Made by a program: the position numbers and the translations under genes. A DNA stretch of 64,000 nt. It comes from Pelomonas sp. Root1217 (GTDB lineage Bacteria > Pseudomonadota > Gammaproteobacteria > Burkholderiales > Burkholderiaceae_C). This document shows positions 40,691 to 49,100 of the stretch, piece after piece; the first letter of the stretch is position 1; each line of letters starts with the position of its first letter. The notes beneath the pieces are model-generated. The model did no database searches. It had not been told where the DNA came from and saw only the letters and a list, made by a program, of their open reading frames with translations. The DNA lies in the NCBI RefSeq assembly GCF_001425705.1, contig NZ_LMDC01000012.1, positions 663,294 to 727,293 of the forward strand, written 5' to 3'.

Positions 40691-42259
40691 TCAGGACAGG
40701 CCCAGACTGGGCTCCTGAGCGGCCTCGTCGACGGGCCGCGCTGGTATGGTCGCCAGCGCCAGCTCGGCGCTGTTCAGCGCCCCTTCGATGAAGCCCTGGT
40801 AGTCCGAATAGGCCTCGCCGACGATGTGCAAGTTGCGTGCGCCGCTGCCGAAGTCGAAGGCCTTGAAGGCGTCCATGACCTTCCACGAGCGCACGCCTGG
40901 CTGCCAGCCGTGGTTGGCCGCGCCGTAGGGCGCGCGAGCCCAGTCGCGAATGCCGTAGGTGATGATGCTGTTGCGGATGTACTGGCTGGTCTCGGCCAGG
41001 CTCAGGTCGCCAAAGATGCGCCGCGCGTTGTCGGTCAACTTCAAGGCCGACTCGGCATTCGCATCCGCCGCCCGCTTCACGTCGCGGGCCACGAACAGGG
41101 TGAAGGCATCGACGATGCGCGCGTTCTGGTCCACCTCGGCGCGGTCATGGCGGTCGCCGTCGATGACGTAGTGGCGCCAGAACTCGGTGGACGGGCGGTC
41201 CATGTAGAGCAGCACCATGCCGTGGCCGTCGGCGTCGCCTGAAGGTGGGCGGCGGAAGTAGTGGATCTCCCGTGTCGGCATGCAATTGGCGTACTGCTGC
41301 GGCGCCTGGCCATAGCTCCACCACGGCGTGTTGCAGACGAAGAAGACCTTCAGCATCGGGAAGCCATTGACGCAGTCCAGCTGCGAGGCGATGTGTTCGG
41401 GCAGGTGGCGCGTCAGCTTGAGCAGCGGCAGCCGCGGCAGCGCGAGGATGAGCCGCTCGGCGCGCAGCGTGAGTGCGCCGTTTTGCGTCGCCACGTCCAG
41501 GGCCAGCGTCGGCTTGCCCAGCTCCACGGGGCGCACGCCCATCAGCTTGTGGCCACCGGCCAGCGTCACATTGGCATGGCCGCGCAAGCGCGTCAGCAGC
41601 CCCTCGGTCAACCTGGCCGAACCGCCCTCGATGCTGGCGAGCTGCTGGCCCACGGTCTTGAGCGCGCGCAGCCACCAGATGATCCACTCGGCCGCATTCA
41701 AATTCTCCGGGATCATGTGATAGAAGGTCCCGGTGTCGCGTAGCTTGACGAGCGCCCGGTGGCTCAGGATGCCCTGCGCCGACAGCGCGTTCCAGAAGCC
41801 CATGTCCCACAGCGGCTGGCCGTGCAGCTGGGCGTGCTTGCGCAGCCGCATGTAGTCGGCTTCGGTCAGTGCGTCGATCCAGGCCTGGTCATCCGGCGCG
41901 CGGCCCATGATGAGCATGACGCCGCGCTTGAGCAGCTGCAGCGAGTTCAGGCCGCGCTCGGCCTCGGGCAGGTCGGTGTCATCGGTCGAGACCTGATCGG
42001 ACGAAGGGCCCGAGAAGTCCAGCAGGCCCACGTCGAGCTCGGCGCACAGCGCTGCAAAGCGCGGCTGCAGCGTCGGCTCGAAGCGCATCGGCCCGTACTC
42101 GGCGATGAAACCATCCATGTCCTCGGTCTCGATGCGCCCACCCCAGCGGTCGGCCGCGGCCTCCAGCACGAGGATGCGGTGGCCCGCATCGGCCAGGCGC
42201 AGCGCGCAATACAGGCCCGACACGCCGCCGCCGGCGATGACGATGTCATAGGTCGTCAT
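40691..42259 (-). CDS. FAD-dependent flavin amine oxidase-family protein
   Basis: A 522-residue flavoprotein with the dinucleotide motif IVIAGGGVSGLYCALRLADAG (residues 6-26), the amine-oxidase RWGGRIETEDM segment, and a C-terminal FAD-contact region (NLHIVGEAYSDYQGFIEGALNSAE). This places it among flavin amine oxidases, which oxidise amines or amino acids. The substrate is not identified, and there is no signal peptide. The start has GGAG seven bases upstream. A perfect operator-like palindrome is centred about 20 bases upstream of the start, suggesting repression by a GntR-type regulator. Confidence 0.86.
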   Translation of the reverse strand: MTTYDIVIAGGGVSGLYCALRLADAGHRILVLEAAADRWGGRIETEDMDGFIAEYGPMRFEPTLQPRFAALCAELDVGLLDFSGPSSDQVSTDDTDLPEAERGLNSLQLLKRGVMLIMGRAPDDQAWIDALTEADYMRLRKHAQLHGQPLWDMGFWNALSAQGILSHRALVKLRDTGTFYHMIPENLNAAEWIIWWLRALKTVGQQLASIEGGSARLTEGLLTRLRGHANVTLAGGHKLMGVRPVELGKPTLALDVATQNGALTLRAERLILALPRLPLLKLTRHLPEHIASQLDCVNGFPMLKVFFVCNTPWWSYGQAPQQYANCMPTREIHYFRRPPSGDADGHGMVLLYMDRPSTEFWRHYVIDGDRHDRAEVDQNARIVDAFTLFVARDVKRAADANAESALKLTDNARRIFGDLSLAETSQYIRNSIITYGIRDWARAPYGAANHGWQPGVRSWKVMDAFKAFDFGSGARNLHIVGEAYSDYQGFIEGALNSAELALATIPARPVDEAAQEPSLGLS

Positions 42260-42272
42260 GGGTTTGCTCCAC

Positions 42273-42284
42273 TTGTATGTACAA
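42273..42284. promoter_or_regulatory. Palindromic operator candidate TTGTATGTACAA
   Basis: TTGTA and TACAA form perfect arms around TG, 14 bases upstream of the amine oxidase start and within the divergent spacer. The pattern resembles operators of GntR/HutC-type repressors. No such regulator gene is next to it. Confidence 0.5.
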
Positions 42285-42355
42285 CTGGGGCGGAAGCATA
42301 TCGGAGGCGAACACGGCGGCTACCATCGCGGCCCCTTTCGCTGCCAAGGCCCTCA

Positions 42356-43552
42356 ATGCGGTTCTCATGGATTTCGATGTGTGCGGGCCTGCTGCTCGTG
42401 GCGCTGGTGGGCATGGCCAACGCCGCTGCGCCAGCGCGATTGCGCACCGAGCTGACGCTGACCCACATCGCCGCGGACAAATGGCGGGCCGACTACGTCT
42501 TCTCCGAGCCCGTCACAGCCATCGAGCTGGGCGCACCCATCCGTAGCTACCGCAAGCAAGCCTGGCGGGTCCAGACGCCAGGGGTGGTGCTGGTTGCGCA
42601 GGGCGACAACGAAAGCCTGCGCAGTGCCAAGCCTTTCGCTCGGCTCAGCGTCGAGATCGGCGCCTACGACGAGTTCAACGAGGGCGCGCAATATGCCCCC
42701 ATCAATCGCTTCTCCGATGGCGGCTGGAACCTCTATCTCGGCTTCCTGTGCGGCACGCTGAGCCAAGGCGAGCGCACGCGGACCATGGAGACCGTGCTGC
42801 GCCTGCAGGGCCTGCCGGGTGAAGCGACGGTAGCGCCGATCAAGCCTGGCACCGAGCTGGAGGGTTATGCCTATTTCGGGCCGAGCAAGCCGGCTCGCAT
42901 GGGGAATGTCGACGTCATCATCGACCCGCAGGCGCCGGCCTGGCTGCGCGACGTGCTGCAGGACACGACAACCAAGGTGTCACAGTTCTATGAACAGGCC
43001 TTGCAGCGCAAATTGATCGGAACGCCCCTGGTCTCCGTCGCCGTGGTGGGCCTCGACGGCCCGGCCGGCGGCATCAGCATCAAGGGCGGTGCCGTCGGCG
43101 GCGGCATTGCCTACCGCTTCGAAGGGCGCGGCCTGGTCGAGGACCACCCCAAGAAGCGCAGCTATGTCGCCGCCCTGGTGGCGCATGAGATGGCGCATGT
43201 GTGGCAGGTCAACCTGGCGCGTGGCGGTGTCGGTGAGAGCGAGCCGTGGGTTCATGAAGGCGGCGCGGAGGCCCTCATGCTCGAGGCTCTGCGTTCGACC
43301 GGCATCTTTACTGCAGAGGAGAGCGAGCAGTATGCGCAGAAGCTGCTCAAGGAATGCGACCAGCTCCAGGGCGATGTGACGGTCTATCGCGGTTTCTACG
43401 CCTGCGGCTTCAAGCGTTTCAAGGGCTATGCGATGGCGCCGGTGCCGCTGTGGCAGGCCATGATGGTGCGCAGCGAGGGCAGCGGCGAGTTCTATTCGGA
43501 GGCGATGATCGAAGGCCTTCTCAAGGCCTCGGTGGCAACGCCCACTCGCTAG
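42356..43552 (+). CDS. Exported HEXXH metallopeptidase-like protein
   Basis: A 398-residue protein with a signal peptide (residues 1-23, ending ANAAAP). The C-terminal half holds a gluzincin-type zinc site: HEMAH (VAHEMAHVWQ) and, about 25 residues later, HEGGAEALMLE with the third ligand Glu. The N-terminal half is beta-rich and recalls the N-terminal domains of M61-type peptidases (RTELTLTHIAADKWRADYVF). A secreted or periplasmic peptidase is likely. The target is unknown. The ORF extends far upstream, but the upstream part overlaps the divergent gene and its operator, so the ATG at 42356 is chosen. Confidence 0.8.
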   Translation: MRFSWISMCAGLLLVALVGMANAAAPARLRTELTLTHIAADKWRADYVFSEPVTAIELGAPIRSYRKQAWRVQTPGVVLVAQGDNESLRSAKPFARLSVEIGAYDEFNEGAQYAPINRFSDGGWNLYLGFLCGTLSQGERTRTMETVLRLQGLPGEATVAPIKPGTELEGYAYFGPSKPARMGNVDVIIDPQAPAWLRDVLQDTTTKVSQFYEQALQRKLIGTPLVSVAVVGLDGPAGGISIKGGAVGGGIAYRFEGRGLVEDHPKKRSYVAALVAHEMAHVWQVNLARGGVGESEPWVHEGGAEALMLEALRSTGIFTAEESEQYAQKLLKECDQLQGDVTVYRGFYACGFKRFKGYAMAPVPLWQAMMVRSEGSGEFYSEAMIEGLLKASVATPTR

Positions 43553-43656
43553 GATCGGCCGCGCTCTGGGCGCGGCAGTGACCCCGGGAAAGCAACAACT
43601 TTGCGGCCACTCGCTCGCCCCCGGCAGCTCAACTGGTTGGGGGCAGTCGACAGTGG

Positions 43657-44577
43657 CTACGGCGATGGGGAGCAGGGGCGCCCTGGGCCGGCTTCTGTCG
43701 CCGCGCGACGGCGCTGCCATGCAGCCAGTGCCGCCAGCCCGGCGGCCCAGAGCAGCACGGTGGCCGGCTCCGGCACGGGCGGCGCCGGTGGCAGGGGCGG
43801 GATGCCGGGCATGGGCCAGTTGGGCTGCAGCGGCGGCGGCTCGGGTACGGGTGGCGGCTGCTGCTGTTCGGGGGGCGGAGTGACGACGGGAGGCAGCTCC
43901 GGCGGTGGCGGCAGGGGCGGGCTGTCTGGTGCCGGCACGTCCGCGGCTGGCGGCAGCGGGTTCGGCTGCAAGGGCGTGGATCCCGGCGGCAGGTCCGCGG
44001 CCGGTGGCATGCGGCTGGCGGTTGGCGGCGCCTGCAAGGTGTGGGCGGTCGGGTTGTCGGCAGGCGGCACGACCGGCCACATCGCCGGGCCGGCCGCCGG
44101 CGGTTCGAAAGCCAGGGGCTCTGCGGGTGTGCCTCCTGTCTGGACGGCCGGCCGGCGAATGATGCGGCTCACATTGCGGCAAATCAGGGGCACGACGATG
44201 CACTGCCCGTCTTCGCAATAGGTCAGGGCGCGCTCCACGTGGTCGGGGTGCCAGGAGTTGCGCGTCACCTTGCCGCAGATGCGCCGCTGGCCGAAGTGCA
44301 TGTCCAGCAGCGCGGGCTCGTAGCGGTGGTTGCCTTCGATGGCGTCGCGGCGTATGGAGACGATGTCGTCATACGCGAACGCCTTCATGCGCACCTTCAG
44401 GCGCTCGCGGGTGCGCACAGGGATGTCGGTGTAGCTGTCGACCGCGCCGGGCACGTCACCGACGAAGGGGTCACCCGCCGGCGTCTTCCACTCGCAACTG
44501 GCGTTGCCACGCGCCTGCGCCGTCACGGTGAGCCCGGCAAGGGCAGCGGCAAGGAAGAGGCTGATGAGCTTGGGCAC
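43657..44577 (-). CDS. MHFG-motif PEP-CTERM sorting-domain protein
   Basis: A 306-residue exported protein starting at GTG 44577. After the signal peptide (ending TAQA) it has a small Cys-containing domain with the diagnostic LLDMHFGQRRICGK (about 92-105) and four further cysteines. A long Pro-rich stretch (about 155-270) leads to a PEP-CTERM tail: VPEPATVLLWAAGLAALA, then RRR. The PEP-CTERM tail is cut and anchored by an exosortase system, which is not in this window. The function of the MHFG family is unknown. The Pro-rich region probably spans the cell surface layer. Confidence 0.87.
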   Translation of the reverse strand: MPKLISLFLAAALAGLTVTAQARGNASCEWKTPAGDPFVGDVPGAVDSYTDIPVRTRERLKVRMKAFAYDDIVSIRRDAIEGNHRYEPALLDMHFGQRRICGKVTRNSWHPDHVERALTYCEDGQCIVVPLICRNVSRIIRRPAVQTGGTPAEPLAFEPPAAGPAMWPVVPPADNPTAHTLQAPPTASRMPPAADLPPGSTPLQPNPLPPAADVPAPDSPPLPPPPELPPVVTPPPEQQQPPPVPEPPPLQPNWPMPGIPPLPPAPPVPEPATVLLWAAGLAALAAWQRRRAATEAGPGRPCSPSP

Positions 44578-44678
44578 GGCCCGAGGCCGGCAAATATCGC
44601 TCCCAAGGGCTTCGTGAGCCCGCCTTGGCTCAGTCAGTCGTCATGCGCAGCTGTAACCGGACCGACGATCAACAGCCC

Positions 44679-46172
44679 TCAGTACAACCGGATCGCCGAA
44701 TCGAAATGCCAGGTGCGGCGGATCTCGATGACGTCGTACTCGCGCGCCAATGCCGGCGTGAAGGCCGGGTAGTTGGCCTGGCTTTCGATCACCTTGCGGA
44801 TGGCGTCATCCAGCGCCGGCACGCCGCTGGAGCGGTAGAAGCTGACCGACTCCACCGTGCCGTCGGCGCGCAGGGCCACGGTCACGAGTGGGTCGGTGTA
44901 GGGCTGCTTGACCGCCTCGCGAACGAGATCGAAGGTTTGATTGAGCTGGATCTTTCGCGCCCAGGCCTCGGCGTAGAGCACCATCTCGGCGTTGGCATCC
45001 GTGCGGCCAAAGAGTCGACCACGGCGGGCGCTGCTCCAGGACGAGGGCAGGTTGGATTGGGCCTGGCGTGCAGCGTCCCGTTGGGCATCACGTTTGGCGG
45101 CTTCGTCGTTGAGCTGCTGGCCGATGGCGCGCAGCCGGGCTTCGCGCTGTTCCTCGGCGGCCTTGGCCTCGGCCAGCTTGGCGGCCGCGGCGCGGGCCAC
45201 CTCCTGGCGCCCCGTTTCCTGCCGCGCGGCCTCCTGCCTGGCGGCCTCTGCAGCCGTGCGGGCCGCTTCGGTGCGCGCGGCTTCCTGGCGGGCTGCCTCT
45301 TGCCGGGCGGTTTCCGCACGAGCGGCCTCGGCGCGAGCTGTCTCCTGCCGAGCCGCGTCCTGTTGCGCCGCGAGTCGGCGTTCGGTCTCCAGGCGAGCTG
45401 CTTCCTGCTTGGCGGCGGCCTGGCGCTGGGCCTCCTGGCGTTCGGCTTCCAGCCGCGCCGCCTCGGCCCGGGCCGCAGCCTCAAGCCGTGCAGCCTCCTT
45501 GCGAGCGGCTTCCTGCCGGGCCGCTTCCTGTTTCGCGGTCTCCAGTCGTTCCGCTTCGGCCAGCTTTTCGGTCTGCTGCTGGGCCTGCTGTTGGGTGTCG
45601 CGCCTGGCGCGGTCGAGCTGGGCCATTTCGGTGACGCGCTCGCGGGCCTCGCGGTCCAGGGCGGTGCGCGTGCTGTCGTCGCGCGTCAGCATGGTCAGGG
45701 CGCTGGAGGCAGCCGAGAGGGCGGCGATGACGGGGGCGGAGGCCGGAGGTTGCGGCGGCACCGTCCAGGTCGTCTCGCTGGGCCGCTCCACGGCGATGAC
45801 GGCTGGAGCAGGGGCGGGTGCGGGGGCGTCGTCGGCCGCAGGGGCGCGCGGCGCTGCCGCCGCCGGGGTGTCAGCTGGCGCGACCGGCTCGGCGGGCAGA
45901 CGCGGTGGCTCTGCGGCAGGCGCTGGCGGCGGGGTGACCAGCACGACGCGCAGGTCGGGCACTTCGGCGCGGCGCGCCTGCCAGGGCAGGCTCAGGCCGG
46001 GCAGGCCCAGGCCTTCACCGCCAAAGGTCAGGCTCAGCAGCAGCCCATGGGCCAACACGGAGATCAGCAGGGCACGCGCCGGGCCGGAGCGCGATCTGCG
46101 CGGCCAGGAAGGGGCGGTGGTGTCAGCGGCGAGCGCCTGCGCGAGGCTGGGGCCTGAGGACCAGCGGCTCAA
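44679..46172 (-). CDS. TonB/TolA-like energy transducer with long Ala/Glu/Arg helix
   Basis: A 497-residue protein that starts at TTG 46172 (no better start upstream of the helix). A short cytoplasmic N-terminus, one membrane helix (ALLISVLAHGLLLSLTF, about 34-50), a Pro/Ala-rich region, then about 190 residues of EAARQEAARxEAAR-type sequence form a long helix as in TolA. The C-terminus (about 410-497) is a TonB-like domain with LVTVALRADGTVESVSFYRSSG. No ExbB/ExbD genes are near. It may serve one of the TonB-dependent receptors or act as a TolA-like scaffold. Confidence 0.85.
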   Translation of the reverse strand: MSRWSSGPSLAQALAADTTAPSWPRRSRSGPARALLISVLAHGLLLSLTFGGEGLGLPGLSLPWQARRAEVPDLRVVLVTPPPAPAAEPPRLPAEPVAPADTPAAAAPRAPAADDAPAPAPAPAVIAVERPSETTWTVPPQPPASAPVIAALSAASSALTMLTRDDSTRTALDREARERVTEMAQLDRARRDTQQQAQQQTEKLAEAERLETAKQEAARQEAARKEAARLEAAARAEAARLEAERQEAQRQAAAKQEAARLETERRLAAQQDAARQETARAEAARAETARQEAARQEAARTEAARTAAEAARQEAARQETGRQEVARAAAAKLAEAKAAEEQREARLRAIGQQLNDEAAKRDAQRDAARQAQSNLPSSWSSARRGRLFGRTDANAEMVLYAEAWARKIQLNQTFDLVREAVKQPYTDPLVTVALRADGTVESVSFYRSSGVPALDDAIRKVIESQANYPAFTPALAREYDVIEIRRTWHFDSAIRLY

Positions 46173-46327
46173 GCCAGCCCCACCAGGAGGGGGCGATTCA
46201 GCTCGGAGAGATCCTGGCAGCGCATGCGTCCATTGTCGTCAGACGTGCGGGCCGATCAGCACCGGGTTGCCATCAGGGGCGCCTGGCCCCGTGGATGCGG
46301 GGGGGCGTGCCGGGCTGGTGCCGGGCC

Positions 46328-47617
46328 TCAGGGGTTGCCGTTCTGCGAGGTCACGTTGTCGCCCGTCTTGGGCACCTGGCAGCCGTTGAAGCTGATGGCG
46401 ACCGACTGGCCCCAGTCCGCGGAATCGCCCTGCACCTGGAAGTGCAGATGCGGCCCCGTCGTGCGGCCCGTGTTGTCGCTCAGCGCGATGACGGTGCCGG
46501 CCTGGACCTTGTCGTTCTCCTTGACCTTGACGCTGTTGGGCGTCAGGTGGAAATACCAGCTCGTGAAGCCGCCCAGGTGGCGGATGCGCACGGTGTTGCC
46601 CCAGTTGTCGTGGCTGCCAGGCGTGAAGGGCTGGTTGGTGGCCGTCGTTGGCGAGGAGGGGTCATACGTCGTCGTCTGGCTCTGGCGCACCCACTCCACC
46701 GTGCCGGCGCGTGCCGCGCGCACCTCGGTGCCCGAATCCATCATGAAGTCGAAGGCGAAAGCCTGGCTGCCGTTGTGCGAGCCCGGCGGCGGGTTGTTGT
46801 TGCCCTGGCCGACATTGCGCGTGACGCCGTTCTTCCACGGATAGTGGTAGGCGCCCTGGGCCTCCTCCTGCAGCTTCAGGAAGCCCAGGCGCAGGCCCTT
46901 GCCGAAGTACCCCATGTCCTCGGTCGCCAAGTCGGTCCAGCAGCGCCGGTGCACCCAGTACTGCGTGCCGGTGCCGGGGCGCCAGACGGCCGCGTAGCTG
47001 CCGCCGTCGGACGACATCGTCGTCAGCCGCAGGCCTTGCGGGAAATAGATCGCGTCCTTGTCTTCCATGCCGCCGCCACTCATGCCCCAGTGGACCCATT
47101 GCGTGCCGCTGCCCGGCCGCCAGACGGCGGCGAGCTTGCCGTTGTCGAGCTCGATCTGCGTGACGCGCAGGCCAGCCTTGAAATAGGGCGCGTCCTTGGC
47201 CTTGAACTGGTCGCCCGACAGGCCCCAGTGCACCCACTGCGTGCCCTTGCCGGGGCGCCAGACGGCGGCGAAGCGGCCGTTGTGCAGGGCGAACGAGGCG
47301 ATGCGCAGGCCCTGCTTGAAGTAGGCGCTGTCCTTGGCCTTGAAGTCGGACTCGCTCATGTCCCAGTGCACCCATTGCGTGCCGGTGCCGGGCTGCCAGA
47401 CGGCGGTCAACTTGCCGTCGCGCACCGTCAGCGACACGATGCGCAGGCCCTGTTTGAAGTATTCGAGGTCGGCGGCCTTGAACTCGTCGGCCGACACGCC
47501 GGCCTTGACCCATTGCGTGCCGGCGCCGGGGCGCCAGACGGCGGCGTAGCCGTCAGCCAGGGCCTGTGACGCGCAGGCCGCCAGGACGGCGGCGGCCAGG
47601 AAGTGACGCATGGACAT
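46328..47617 (-). CDS. Exported M23 peptidase with five WRPGxGTQWVHWG repeats
   Basis: A 429-residue protein with a signal peptide (residues 1-21, CASQALA). Residues about 22-245 hold five repeats of about 45 residues, each with AVWRPGxGTQWV and a FKAKDxxYFKxGLR segment. The C-terminal M23/LytM domain has AFAFDFMMDSGTEVRA, the Gly-rich SHDNWGNTVRIRHLGG and the zinc motif GPHLHFQVQG. It should cleave peptidoglycan or another peptide crosslink. The repeats are probably a binding module. The start has AAGGAG six bases upstream. Confidence 0.86.
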   Translation of the reverse strand: MSMRHFLAAAVLAACASQALADGYAAVWRPGAGTQWVKAGVSADEFKAADLEYFKQGLRIVSLTVRDGKLTAVWQPGTGTQWVHWDMSESDFKAKDSAYFKQGLRIASFALHNGRFAAVWRPGKGTQWVHWGLSGDQFKAKDAPYFKAGLRVTQIELDNGKLAAVWRPGSGTQWVHWGMSGGGMEDKDAIYFPQGLRLTTMSSDGGSYAAVWRPGTGTQYWVHRRCWTDLATEDMGYFGKGLRLGFLKLQEEAQGAYHYPWKNGVTRNVGQGNNNPPPGSHNGSQAFAFDFMMDSGTEVRAARAGTVEWVRQSQTTTYDPSSPTTATNQPFTPGSHDNWGNTVRIRHLGGFTSWYFHLTPNSVKVKENDKVQAGTVIALSDNTGRTTGPHLHFQVQGDSADWGQSVAISFNGCQVPKTGDNVTSQNGNP

Positions 47618-47773
47618 GGCCGGCTCCTTGTCTTGCCGTGGCGGCCGGGCCAGTATCTGGACCGGCATGCCAGGCGCCAACCGCGGAATTAGGGAAGGGT
47701 TGATGCGGGGGGCTGTCGCTGCCGGAGCCGCAATAACGTCTGTTCCACAAGCCCGACATTTTTCGGAGATTCC

Positions 47774-48025
47774 ATGATGGCCTCCCTGCCCGACCCCCGC
47801 CGCCTGCTGACCCTCGATGCGCTGTTCGCGCGCCGACGTCCGGTGCGGGCCGAGCGTGAAGAGCCGCAGTTGACGCGCATGCCCGACGACACCGACGTGC
47901 TGATGATGCAGGAGCTGGCCAGCACCCAGATGGGCCGCCTGGCCGCCGAGGTGGCGCTCCAGGAAGGCAGCTGCCGCCAGTACGCAGCGCGCGAGGAGAG
48001 CGAGGTGATGGAGGCGCGGCGCTGA
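47774..48025 (+). CDS. Small hypothetical protein (83 residues)
   Basis: A short, hydrophilic ORF (MMASLPDPRRLLTLDALFARRR at the start, with two adjacent Met codons) preceded by CGGAG ten bases upstream and ending one base before the convergent dehydrogenase gene. It has no signal peptide or membrane segment and no known domain. The close fit of the ORF to the gap, and a ribosome site, support it as real, but no homologue is recognised. Confidence 0.55.
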   Translation: MMASLPDPRRLLTLDALFARRRPVRAEREEPQLTRMPDDTDVLMMQELASTQMGRLAAEVALQEGSCRQYAAREESEVMEARR

Positions 48026-48026
48026 A

Positions 48027-48959
48027 TCAGATCGGCGTCAACAGCGCCTCGCCGCGCCGCCAGGCGTCGACGTTGGCGATGAAGTTCTCCACCGTGGCGC
48101 GGATGGACTGCGGCGACCAGCCGGCCACGTGGGGCGTCAGGATGACGTTGTCCAGGCCCAGAAGCTCCTGAGGCGGGCGAGGCTCGCTTTCATAGACATC
48201 CAGCGCCGCACCGGCGATCTGCCCGGCCCGCAATGCCGCGGCCAGCGCCGCAGTGTCCACGCAGCTGCCGCGTGAGATGTTGACGACATGGCCATCGGCG
48301 CCCAGCGCCGCCAGCACCTCGGCGTTGACGATGTGCCGGGTGGCCGCCCCGCCGGGTGTGGCGACGACGAGGTCGTCGGCCCAGGCCGCCAGGGCCATCA
48401 CGCTGTCGAAATAGACCGCATCGCCGGCATCCTCCCGCGGGCGGCGGTTGCTGTAGCCAATGACCATGCCGAAAGCGGCGGCACGCGTGGCGATCTTGCG
48501 GCCGATGCCGCCCAGGCCGATGACCCCCAGGCGCCGGTCCTTGAAGTTGGGAAAGAGCGGCAGGGCGTCGCGCCAGACGCCAGCGCGCAGCGCCACGCCC
48601 AGCTGGGGCAGTGCGCGCAAGCTGGCCAGCAGCAAGGCCAGGGCGTGGTCGGCCACGCAGTCGTCGTTGGTGCCGGCACCGTTGCAGATGAGCACGCCCG
48701 CCGCCTTGGCGGCCGCCACGTCGAGGTTCTCGTAGCCGGCGCCCTGGGCGGCCAGCAGCTTGAGGTTGGTCAGCGCGGCGATCTCGTCGGCGGAGAAGCC
48801 GGTGCCGCCATTCGTCAGCACGAGATCGATCTCTTCGGCGTGGGCCGCTATTGCCGCGGCCCGGCGGGTCGCATCGGGAGCGTCGATGACGCGAAATCGT
48901 TCCAGCAGCAGCGCCTTGTGTTCGGCGGCGATCGGGACGAGCAGCAGCAAGGTTTCCAT
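48027..48959 (-). CDS. D-isomer-specific 2-hydroxyacid dehydrogenase
   Basis: A 310-residue NAD(P)-dependent enzyme of the hydroxypyruvate/glyoxylate reductase group. The nucleotide-binding motif is GVIGLGGIGRKIATRAAAFG (about 143-162), with NRRP after the second strand, suggesting NADP preference. The catalytic residues are Arg (NISRGSCVDTAAL), Glu (YESEPRPP) and His (LTPHVAGWSPQS). It would reduce 2-oxoacids such as glyoxylate or hydroxypyruvate. It is divergent from the M13 peptidase gene with a 141-base spacer. Confidence 0.93.
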   Translation of the reverse strand: METLLLLVPIAAEHKALLLERFRVIDAPDATRRAAAIAAHAEEIDLVLTNGGTGFSADEIAALTNLKLLAAQGAGYENLDVAAAKAAGVLICNGAGTNDDCVADHALALLLASLRALPQLGVALRAGVWRDALPLFPNFKDRRLGVIGLGGIGRKIATRAAAFGMVIGYSNRRPREDAGDAVYFDSVMALAAWADDLVVATPGGAATRHIVNAEVLAALGADGHVVNISRGSCVDTAALAAALRAGQIAGAALDVYESEPRPPQELLGLDNVILTPHVAGWSPQSIRATVENFIANVDAWRRGEALLTPI

Positions 48960-49100
48960 GGGCGAATTGCAGCAATCAGAAGGCGCCCATCATGGCCGAA
49001 CCCCTCAACAGCGCATCCAGGCGGAAGGTCGGCGCCTCTGACGAATGGCTGACCGTCGCCGGGCGCCCACAATCGCTGCACTTCAAATTGCTTGCTCACC

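Noticed and set aside
43558..43575. CCGCGC/GCGCGG hairpin after the HEXXH protein gene
   Set aside because: No T-run follows, so it is not called as a terminator.
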